This document shows positions 55,423 to 63,282 of a stretch of 64,000 nucleotides of DNA, in pieces. Within the stretch, counting starts at the first letter, position 1; each line of letters opens with the position of its first letter. Below the pieces are notes generated by a model. The model saw only the letters and a list, made by a program, of their open reading frames with translations, did not search any database and was not told where the DNA came from. The DNA is taken from positions 522,197 through 586,196 of the forward strand of contig AP026154.1 in NCBI GenBank assembly GCA_030295235.1, read 5' to 3'. Origin of the DNA: Fistulifera solaris. Its lineage: Eukaryota > Bacillariophyta > Bacillariophyceae > Naviculales > Stauroneidaceae. The translations under genes were made by a program, and so were the position numbers.

Positions 55423-56204
55423 ATGCGACGACGATCTCCTTTCTCACCGTCACTTGTCTTTCGAGTCCTTGCATCTTTTACACTATTTTTGGTGATAATA
55501 AGCACCTGTCAAGGCTTTGCCTTATTAACATCAACAACAAACACATCATCGATTGTTCATGAAAAATCATCATCGGAAGGCGTTCGACTGAACGATCGTC
55601 GGCTTCTTTGCAAACAAGTTCCATACCGACACTAGTCGGTGTTCTAGCCATGATAACATCATCACCTAGTGAAGCTGCTCCAAATACCCGTGAGCTGGAC
55701 TTTTGTTTGGTACAAACGGCACGGGCGACGGCTTGGGCCCAGCAGCTATCGCAGCAACTGAAACGATCGACAGAAGTAGCATCTCTACAGAAATCCGCCT
55801 ATTTGGAAGCACGCTTAGGAGCGAAAGCACTTCTGACGGGACGCATCGGTGGCGGTGCGAATGCCGCTGTCTATCGTTTATCGACCTTACAATTCACCGG
55901 TTGTTGCAACGATTTAGTCGACTCCTATCAGGCGAATGCCCAACTATTGCAAACATGGCGTGAAGAATTTGCCGCTCTGGTGGAATTTGATGGCTTGGAC
56001 AGTGTCCTGGATCCGTCTCCGCGATCCTCTTTGACATTGCAACAATACAATGAGAAAAAACGAACCTTTGTGCAACGTCAACTCGAAGAACGAATCGTTC
56101 CGACGGGGATACGTGTGATGCAACTATTTCCAGAACGACAAGCACGGGTGCAACAGTATTTGCAAACATATTATGCGGATGAACTCCTCTTCATTCAGTC
56201 ATAG
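55423..56204 (+). CDS. Putative thylakoid-lumen protein of unknown function; one frame break
   Basis: About 260 aa. Seen: a signal peptide (VLASFTLFLVIIS) with cleavage context TCQG-FALL (ASAF motif), a transit region, then RR followed by a hydrophobic segment (IPTLVGVLAMITSS) and the A-x-A-like end PSEAAPN. That is a tripartite presequence, with the twin Arg suggesting Tat-type import into the thylakoid lumen. The mature part, about 170 residues, is helical (WAQQLSQQLKRSTEVASLQK...FTGCCNDLVDSYQ) with no family I recognise. The frame slips once at T3 (55607-55609): one more T makes DRRLLLQTSSIP continuous. The gene converges on the large secreted protein, 49 bp apart. Confidence 0.7.
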
Positions 56205-56253
56205 TTTTTCACGTCTACTAGTTTTTCAATTGCGAAATCCTGCTCAAATCGTA

Positions 56254-59016
56254 TTACACAACAAATAGTAGACACATTAGCAACCATACAGCACCTCGTC
56301 CAAACAACACCAATCCGTCTCTTCTTTTCGTAGATGATCCATTTTCCTCACCAGCGCGATCGGATGTCGGCAAAGTTCTTATCAAAATAGTTTCGTCTTC
56401 GTTGTCGGCATTCAATGCCGCTACCACCACGATTTCATCGCTGGATTGCGGAATGGCGACACTCAACAATTCAAATTGATATCCTCCCATCTCATTCGTG
56501 ACACTTCTTTGAATAACCGCGCCATTCATTGTTTCCACACGCACTGTAGCATTGGCAACAAACGCCAAGGACGGTGCGGAACCCATAATCAGACTGGTTC
56601 CCACGGCACTCAAGCGCTGTTGTAATGTCGTTGGGTCCACAAGTGACGGATTCGTAGTGGTAGTATCAACGGCACCGATGCACGGTGCATTGATCCAAAT
56701 GGCCGTCTCTTGCGCGGTAAAACCGAAATCGTCACTCATCAGCGGTGCTGAAGAACTGACTTGATCGGCGATGTAGTTGATCGGCAGATCATTCACCCAC
56801 GCCAATTGACGAAGCGAGCTGTACGAAGCACCATCCATTCGTTCGACATCAATGATATTGCGCATACCGAAACTCGGACCACCCACATTGCTCGTCGTGA
56901 CACCGTTGGTGTATTGATTCAAATAATACAGGAGCGCCGCTTTCAATGATTGGCTGTCGGGTAAAAGAAAGGAATCGGTGAAGAACGTCAAAGCGCGACT
57001 GGGATCGAATACATTGGCCGCTAACTCATTCGATGCTTCCATCACAAATGCTTGCACTTTGGCACCACGATACCAAAACTCCGATACAGCATTAATCGTA
57101 GCATTCCCTTGGATCACGGGGTCTTGTAAGGCGGATCCCATTGGAACAATCGGTGCATTGACATAAATACCCGATGAAACAGTTTCGGCGTTGCTGGACA
57201 ACACGTTGCCTTCGCTACGATACGTATCGGCGGCGTATCCCGATGGCGGTCGCACATACACAATCTCCATGTAATCCGAATACCTCTCTGCATCAATGTG
57301 ATGGTACACAACAATGGGTGCACCAATCATTTGCGACAAATCAGTTGGTGTCACGACATAGAGCGTATTCCAAGGAAGATCCGCTGTCGTCGTTTCAGCT
57401 GTAATCAAATTTGGTGATGTCTTGGCGGAATACATGTAGAACATGAACATCTGAGTGGGTTGATCATTGTACCAGAGGGAATGTGCCGAAAAAAGTCTTG
57501 TTTCCGGATTGTATCCTAGTTGCGACGGCGTCACGATGCCGTTGCTTGATTGCGATTCATAAATGGTGGGTGGCGCACCGCCAATATAATCATTGACATC
57601 CACTGTACGAAAGACGGTACCATCTGCACGCAAGTACACGACAGCGACTCCGTCTGGAATAGTCGAGCTCAAAACCGTCATTTCATACACACCAAACTGA
57701 TCCGTTTGCGTATCGGCCAAGACCGTGCCCTGTGGCGTCAATAATTCAACGGCTATTCCCTCTACGTTTCGAAACGTCCACTCACTTCCCATAATACGAG
57801 TCGAATTTTGATTCACAGAAACCGATGTCAAGAACGATATGCCGGTGGGTCTTGTCAAAGTATCGTTGCTGGACGCCGAGACAGAACCGACAATGGGAGC
57901 ATTGATGAACCAAGCTATCAACTCCACTTGAAATCCATTCGCGTCAGTCAAATCATTTGCCGACTGCACTTGATCGGCTCTAAAATCCATAGGAACACTC
58001 TTGACCCAGTTCATTTGCACCAATGGCGAATAGAGTGGATTTGTTCGATCATATGGCACCACATTTCGCATCCCTGCCACACTCGGACCACCATTGTTCA
58101 CTCCGGCTGTCACATTTGTAGTATAGGCATTTAGAAAATACAACGGATTGCTTTGTACGCTCCCTGTTACAGCAAATTGAGAATTGATGAGAATTTGCAA
58201 ACTGGGGTCGGAGTTCGATTCCGGGCGTGTGTACGCAAAGAATTCGGCTCCGCGCACATCATTCGTTTCCATAACATACATCCAAACATCGACACCCTTA
58301 TACCATGCAATTACTGGATCAATTGGCGCTGTTATTTCTGACTCGTTAATCGTAGTTTGTAGTTTTCTTGTCCGAGTCGTGTTGGTCGTAGCGTCTGTCA
58401 AATTTCTGTCGGCATCCGTCGTGTTCGTATCACCCATACCTGTCGAATTCGTATCCTCCTCTACAATTTGACGTATACGAGGATCTTGTAAACGACTATT
58501 GATGGGAACCAACGGCATATTGACGACAATTCCGGTCGATTGTACGGGTTGTCCACTTTGCAAAACATCCAATTCACTGCGAAACAAATTGGCTTCGTAG
58601 TAATCCGTCGGTACCGGCACCAGCAGCAACTCAGCAAAATCTGAGTACGAGATGTTGTCTAAATGATGATACGCAAGGATCGGACGTCCCATAACACCTG
58701 TCAAGGCAGTGTCGTTTGTCATCAAATAGATTTTATTCATCGGAACATCATTACTGCCCGACAAGCTCGTGTAGCCTTCTTCATCGCTGTAAACACGGAA
58801 TCTGTAATACGATACGACTTGATTGTCAACATATTGCGTTTGTACACGAAACACATTGTTGACGAAATCGTAATCTTCATTTTGAAAACGAATCGGCTCC
58901 GTTTCGTAAGCGGTCAACGGCGTCGTCGTTATCCAGTCGTCCGCGACACCGTTGACGAATGCAGCATATCGCGTGACCAGAAAAAGCTGTAAGAAAAGCG
59001 ACAGAAAGTATTTCAT
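56254..59016 (-). CDS. Large secreted, probably GPI-anchored protein with an internal duplication, 920 aa
   Basis: Single exon. Signal peptide MKYFLSLFLQLFLVTRYAAFVNG. The ectodomain consists of two homologous halves. Half 1 has NKIYLMTNDTALTGVMGRPILAYHHLDNISYSD; half 2 has NTLYVVTPTDLSQMIGAPIVVYHHIDAERYSD. Each is followed by an LFRSE/TYRSEGNVL, P(L/I)VP(I/M)(N/G)S(R/A)LQDP block, a WYKGVDVWMYVME/WYRGAKVQAFVME block, FLNAYTTNVT/LNQYTNGVTTS, a SVAGMRN/SFGMRNI block and PMDFRADQVQSA/PINYIADQVSSS. Many NxS/T sites. The C-terminal Asn/Ser site followed by a hydrophobic tail (LFGRGAVWLLMCLLFVV) fits a GPI-attachment signal. Function unknown; likely cell-surface or frustule-associated. Confidence 0.85.
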   Translation of the reverse strand: MKYFLSLFLQLFLVTRYAAFVNGVADDWITTTPLTAYETEPIRFQNEDYDFVNNVFRVQTQYVDNQVVSYYRFRVYSDEEGYTSLSGSNDVPMNKIYLMTNDTALTGVMGRPILAYHHLDNISYSDFAELLLVPVPTDYYEANLFRSELDVLQSGQPVQSTGIVVNMPLVPINSRLQDPRIRQIVEEDTNSTGMGDTNTTDADRNLTDATTNTTRTRKLQTTINESEITAPIDPVIAWYKGVDVWMYVMETNDVRGAEFFAYTRPESNSDPSLQILINSQFAVTGSVQSNPLYFLNAYTTNVTAGVNNGGPSVAGMRNVVPYDRTNPLYSPLVQMNWVKSVPMDFRADQVQSANDLTDANGFQVELIAWFINAPIVGSVSASSNDTLTRPTGISFLTSVSVNQNSTRIMGSEWTFRNVEGIAVELLTPQGTVLADTQTDQFGVYEMTVLSSTIPDGVAVVYLRADGTVFRTVDVNDYIGGAPPTIYESQSSNGIVTPSQLGYNPETRLFSAHSLWYNDQPTQMFMFYMYSAKTSPNLITAETTTADLPWNTLYVVTPTDLSQMIGAPIVVYHHIDAERYSDYMEIVYVRPPSGYAADTYRSEGNVLSSNAETVSSGIYVNAPIVPMGSALQDPVIQGNATINAVSEFWYRGAKVQAFVMEASNELAANVFDPSRALTFFTDSFLLPDSQSLKAALLYYLNQYTNGVTTSNVGGPSFGMRNIIDVERMDGASYSSLRQLAWVNDLPINYIADQVSSSAPLMSDDFGFTAQETAIWINAPCIGAVDTTTTNPSLVDPTTLQQRLSAVGTSLIMGSAPSLAFVANATVRVETMNGAVIQRSVTNEMGGYQFELLSVAIPQSSDEIVVVAALNADNEDETILIRTLPTSDRAGEENGSSTKRRDGLVLFGRGAVWLLMCLLFVV

Positions 59017-59409
59017 TTTGATTTTTTTGATTGTGTAATTGGCAAGTCGAAAGAAAAGGAGTGTCATTCGATTGCCAAGGAACGAATGAGGCTTCGTCGT
59101 TTTGTTTCTCGCGAGTCAAGGGGGGGGGGGGGGGGGGGGTAGATTGTTTGAGGGGGCCGAGTTGTCGGAATGGCAATCTTCTTTACAATCTGTATCACGC
59201 CAAAGCGTCTAAATATAAAGATAATTACCAGTACCGGTACCTATTCAACGATGAACGATGAGGAGTGAGGAGTTGTGTTTCAAATCCGAGAGTGTTTCGA
59301 TTTGCTGCTTAAGTGCAATACCTGGTAAGAATGATACTAAATCAATAATGTACTCCGTATCTTGCAAGAAGGCATCCGTGACTGCAAAGACGTACACAAC
59401 GGAAAAGCA
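59017..59409. other. Transition to subtelomere, with G20 tract
   Basis: Promoter region of the large secreted protein. Contains an uninterrupted run of about 20 G at about 59120-59139, a GGTACC-rich palindrome at about 59230, and a TACTCCGTA site. No gene. Confidence 0.6.
59351..59359. promoter_or_regulatory. TACTCCGTA element (site 8, reverse orientation)
   Basis: 335 bp upstream of the large secreted protein's start, and the last copy before the subtelomeric blocks. Confidence 0.35.
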
Positions 59410-59660
59410 GGGTTAGGAATTTGGAAATTGGGATATGGAACTTGGAACTTGGAAAAGGAACTTAGAACTAGGTAAAAAGGAAGTAGGAATCAGCAACAAC
59501 GGAGTCAGGAAGACGGAATAGAAAACTCAAGAAGAACACCTGCCCATTAGAAAAGACAGGCCCATTTTCCGCCATCCAAGTCATTGCAAGCTTATGTTCC
59601 TGCAAATCAGAATCAGGAATTGTGTTGGCTTCTCACAATATTATCGCGAAATAGGGTTAG
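59410..59660 (-). mobile_element. Subtelomeric block family A, copy a
   Basis: Begins with GGTTAGGAATTTGGAAATTGG. It shares about 110 bp with copy f (63138-63260), including GGAACTTAGAACTAGG and GGAAGTAGGAATCAG, then diverges into unrelated sequence up to 59650. Confidence 0.65.
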
Positions 59661-59685
59661 GAATTTGGAAATTGGGATATGGAAC
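59657..59685 (-). mobile_element. Subtelomeric block family A, copy b (shortest, about 30 bp)
   Basis: TTAGGAATTTGGAAATTGGG plus GATATGGAAC, then TTAGGGTTAAGGGTTAGGG resumes. It retains only the constant left end of the family. Confidence 0.65.
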
Positions 59686-59696
59686 GTTAGGGTTAA

Positions 59697-59840
59697 GGGT
59701 TAGGGTGGAAAAAACGGCTATAGGAAGAAATTGAGCTAGAACTACGAAAACCAGCCTGATGAGACATGTAGGGTGATGGAGAGGATGCAATGAGAATGAT
59801 GCAACCAGGAATACAAGTGGCAGGTTGCACAAGAGAAGAT
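59697..59840 (-). mobile_element. Subtelomeric block family B, short copy (element 3' end only)
   Basis: TTAGGG(T) followed by GGAAAAAACGGCTATAGGAA through GGCAGGTTGCACAAGAGAAG, then TTAGGGTTAGG. It matches 60183-60320 nearly base for base. On the minus strand this is the 3' end of the reverse transcriptase element. Confidence 0.8.
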
Positions 59841-59845
59841 TAGGG

Positions 59846-60165
59846 TTAGGAATTTGGGAATTGGGATATGGAACATGGAACTTGGAACAAGGAAAGCGTA
59901 GAAGTAGGAAGTAGGAATTAGAGAAGCGGTAACTTAGAAGTAGAAAGTAGGAATTTTAGTAGTGGTAGCATTACATGGAAGTAGGAATCAAAGCAGGAGG
60001 AATTGAGGAAGAAGTGAAGCTAGGAAAAAAGGGGGAATAAGGGGAAGAATAAGAAGGAAAGGGAGACAAGAGGGGATAGGGAATTTAGAGGAATGAGGAA
60101 CAATGAGCACTTGCAAAAACTGTTGTATCTATCAATGTTTTGCTCCTGTAAAAATATATTTGCAC
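59846..60165 (-). mobile_element. Subtelomeric block family A, copy c
   Basis: About 320 bp from AATTTGGGAATTGGGATATG to AAAAATATATTTGCAC, then GTTAGGGTTAGGG resumes. Matches copies d and e over its full length but stops where they continue. Confidence 0.8.
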
Positions 60166-60171
60166 GTTAGG

Positions 60172-61920
60172 GTTAGGGTTAGGGTGGAAAAAACGGCTAT
60201 AGGAAGAAATTAAGCTAGAACTACGAAAACCAGCCTGATAAGACACGTAGGGTGATGGGGAGGATGCAATGAGAATGATGCAACCAGGAAGACAAGTGGC
60301 AGGTTGCACAAGAGAAGAATGGACTCCAGATGGGAGAGCAGCAGCTCTAATAGAGCAAAAGACCTGAGCCATCCCAGGTGGGTCTATCGCGCGGAGGGGC
60401 TCCATCCCTCAGCGCAGCAGCATGCTGACAGACCGGACCAGTGAGATACTCAGGGCGTGATCGTACAAATCCACACCGCGGTAGAATACGATCGCCCCCA
60501 CTTTTTTGGACAGGGCGGCGAGCCAGGGCGTCGCGAGGCGGCCGTGGCTTGCTCACCCATCAACCCATCCACAGAAAAGAGCGAGTGGAGTAAAGTCTAG
60601 GTCGGCGTGCCCTGCAGGGCTCTTCATAGAGGTCCCGCTTCTCACGCTCCTGCTTGGCAAGGACTTTAAAGGGGTCCTGCCCGAATGGGATGGGGCATCG
60701 GTGTCCGTGACTCGGGCGTCGAAGATGGTGGTCTTACCCGGGTCCAGAACCCATGGGTAGAGATGTCTCCACGCAACTCCGAAGCTTCTGCGTCTAAGCC
60801 AACAGCCGGTGTGTCGCGATAGGTGTTGATTTTGTGTTCATCGCGAACCGCACGGGGCTGAAGGCCTGTGCGCAGAGGGACATGACTTCCATTTTCAGGT
60901 CATCATGTCGCATCGTTACCAGTCCACCCTTCTTGCACGTTTGGGAGTGCGCTGAGAGTGAAGGGTTTGCCACACCATCACAGGTGACTGGTAACGCGGT
61001 CACTGGGAGACCCATTCGGATGCGGGCGCTGTCGCGGAACTCATCGCGGGAAAGGTCCGTACCGTTCAGGGTCTGGGGAAGGACAGAAAGCCAGAGACCC
61101 GTGTGTCTGGCTTTAAGGAGAAGCGGCGAAGTTTCTCGCGGGCCCTCCTACTGACAGATCTGCTGGAGCTGGGCAGCATCTGCAGCCTATCTCTCCCCCT
61201 GCAGTGCAAAGCGCCGGCTCCCTCGCATCGCGACTGGTGTGCCGCAACATTCAAGGGGCTGTTTCGAGAGAAGACTGTCGGCGGATTCCGTGATGGAGAG
61301 AGAGCTGGAGTGATTGTGGGCAGCCGTGGAGGTGGGGTTGAGGATCCCAAGGCCTGCAGACTTAACGCTCAGCTTCGTCAGGAGACGCAGTGCATCTCCT
61401 GGCGCTTCATTCTACGCCGAGGGAGGGAAGGGAATGAACTTCTCCCAGTTTCACGCTCCAATGGGGCAAAGGCTTCACCGCGGTCGGGAAGCACTCTCTG
61501 CAAGTAAAGCCACTCAGCCTGGAGTGACTTGCAGAGGCCAGCATATGCAGTCTGTGGATACTGCATTGCGGCTTTCGCCAAACCACGGACCCCAAAGCAC
61601 CACGCATCGATCTGTGGCTTAAGCCACTCCGGCTTGATCAATGGGGCTTCCAATGAATCCTCCCAGGTAGCGAGCTCCTGTGGCATACTGAAAGTGAAAT
61701 GCCGCCAAGTTGCGCTGGGCCTGAGCCTGGTGTGCTTGGCGGCAGACCAGGATGCTCTTCCGGTTCGGGGGAAGTAACCACGGTTTGGGGCCAAAGCGCT
61801 GCAACAAAAGTGTTGCATTCACAATGCCACGGACTGTTCCCGCCATAGCCATGTCATTCGGCATACCAGGGCTGAACAACATCCTTGGTAGCGAATTTGC
61901 TTGGCGAGTGGTGATAGGGT
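60172..61920 (-). mobile_element. 5'-truncated telomere-associated retroelement with reverse transcriptase (family B, long copy)
   Basis: Minus-strand coding text begins at the inner edge of TTAGGG repeats (61920). VVQPWYA then a D-D motif interrupted by one extra base (about 61852) is the YADD catalytic motif of reverse transcriptase. Then RFGPKPWLLPPNRKSILVC, ARYLGGFIG, WLKPQIDAW, PQTAYAGLCKSLQAEWLYLQRV and GEAFAPLERE follow, and farther down CKKGGLVTMRHDDLKMEVMS. Fingers and upstream palm motifs are absent, so the copy is 5'-truncated. It then enters the 140-bp noncoding tail shared with 59697-59840 and ends in CCCTAACCCTAAC. More GC-rich than its surroundings. Several single-base frame slips. 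Confidence 0.75.
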
Positions 61921-61930
61921 GAGGGTTAGG

Positions 61931-62317
61931 GTTAGGAATTTGGGAATTGGGATATGGAACATGGAACTTGGAACAAGGAAAGCGTAGAAGTAGGAATTAG
62001 AGAAAGCGGTAACTTAGAAGTAGAAAGTAGGAATTTTAGTAGTGGTAACGTACATGGAAGTAGGAATCAAAGCAGGAGGAATTGAGGGAAGAAGTGAAGC
62101 TAGGAAAAAAGGGGGAATAAGGGGAAGAATAAGAAGGAAAGGGAGGCAAGAGGGGATAGGGAATTTAGAGGAATGAGGAACAATGAGCACTTGCAAAAAC
62201 TGTTGTATCTATCAATGTTTTGCTCCTGTAAAAATATATTTGCACATTTGGACCCTCTTGCTTCCGTGATTTTTGCTTTCCGGATTGCGTAATGAAAACT
62301 GTTTGTGAAACTGTTGC
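61931..62317 (-). mobile_element. Subtelomeric block family A, copy d
   Basis: Same left end as copies c and e, but extends about 70 bp farther than c (ATTTGGACCCTCTTGCTTCC onward), ending at GTGAAACTGTTGC before GTTAGGGTTAGG. Confidence 0.8.
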
Positions 62318-62320
62318 GTT

Positions 62321-63137
62321 AGGGTTAGGAATTTGGGAATTGGGATATGGAACATGGAACTTGGAACAAGGAAAGCGTAGAAGTAGGAAGTAGGAATTAG
62401 AGAAAGCGGTAACTTAGAAGAAGGAAGTAGGAATTTGAGTAGTGGTAGCATTACATGGAAGTAGGAATCAAAGCAGGAGGAATTGAGGAAGAAGTGAAGC
62501 TAGGAAAAAAGGGGGAATAAGGGGAAGAATAAGAAGGAAAGGGAGACAATAGGGGATAGGGAATTTAGAGGAATGAGGAACAATGAGCACTTGCAAAAAC
62601 TGTTGTATCTATCAATGTTTTGCTCCTGTAAAAATATATTTGCACATTTGGACCCTCTTGCTTACGTGATTTTTGCTTTCGGTTAAGTAATAAAAACTGT
62701 TTGTGAAACTGTTGTGTTAGTACCTCTCTTATCTACTTGGCACAATATAAACATTGTTAAACTGTTGTTTTATTACCTCTCTTATCTACTTGGCACAATG
62801 AAAACATTTGCAGTCACAATCCTTCACGTTTGGGTCAATTTCCACAACCTTAATAAGAGTTGTGCCATCATAGTTGACACCATCCCTATAAGTTGTCTGT
62901 GTGTGGTCATATAGCTTTGTCGTTGCAATGTTTACAATGCATGAGTCATTCTTGTATGCAATCCCCTGCAAGGCATCCAAAACCAGTTTCACGCAGTTGT
63001 CGATGTCAGGAGCATTTGTGACAAATTTGGGAGCTGTTGGTTTCAACAGCCATTCTTATGATGCTGGTCCAAGTAAGAAATGGGTCTTGGGTCTTGGAAA
63101 GTAGAACTTTCACGGTGATTGAGCATGGATTGCCATT
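62321..63137 (-). mobile_element. Subtelomeric block family A, copy e (longest, carries RusA-like coding)
   Basis: About 810 bp from TTAGGGTTAGGAATTTGGG to GATTGCCATTGGG, followed by TTAGGGTTAGG. Includes a tandem duplication of TACCTCTCTTATCTACTTGG (about 62718 and 62775) and, at 62786-63046, a RusA-like coding fragment. Confidence 0.75.
62786..63046 (-). CDS. RusA-like Holliday-junction resolvase fragment
   Basis: About 86 codons; the frame is closed upstream by a stop, so the N-terminus is lost or frame-shifted. Seen: APDIDNCVKLVLDALQGIAY then KNDSCI. RusA enzymes have PD(L/I)DN-x2-K-x3-DAL-xG-x2-x-DDSQV, in which the two Asp of DxD, the Lys four residues later and an Asp of the DD pair form or support the metal site. 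All four positions are present. Known role: metal-dependent cleavage of four-way junctions, usually in phages and bacteria. In a eukaryotic telomeric element this is unexpected. Confidence 0.55.
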   Translation of the reverse strand: MKPTAPKFVTNAPDIDNCVKLVLDALQGIAYKNDSCIVNIATTKLYDHTQTTYRDGVNYDGTTLIKVVEIDPNVKDCDCKCFHCAK

Positions 63138-63282
63138 GGGTTAGGGTTAGGAATTTGGAAATTGGGATATGGAACTTGGAACTTGGAAAAAGGAACTTAG
63201 AACTAGGTAAATAGGAAGTAGGAATCAGTAACAAGGGAGTAAGGAAGATGGAATAGAAGGAAATGTTGGAAATAAGGGAAAG
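63138..63282 (-). mobile_element. Subtelomeric block family A, copy f (outermost)
   Basis: TTAGGAATTTGGAAATTGGG to about GAAATAAGGGAAAGGG, then the terminal TTAGGG array. Closest to copy a. Confidence 0.7.

Noticed and set aside
58200-58225. AGTTCGATTCC, resembling a tRNA B-box
   Set aside because: Lies inside the coding sequence of the large secreted protein and lacks a D-arm or acceptor stem.
60347-61622. Several 66-134 codon plus-strand ORFs in the GC-rich subtelomeric block
   Set aside because: They are antisense to the reverse transcriptase text and carry no recognisable motifs.
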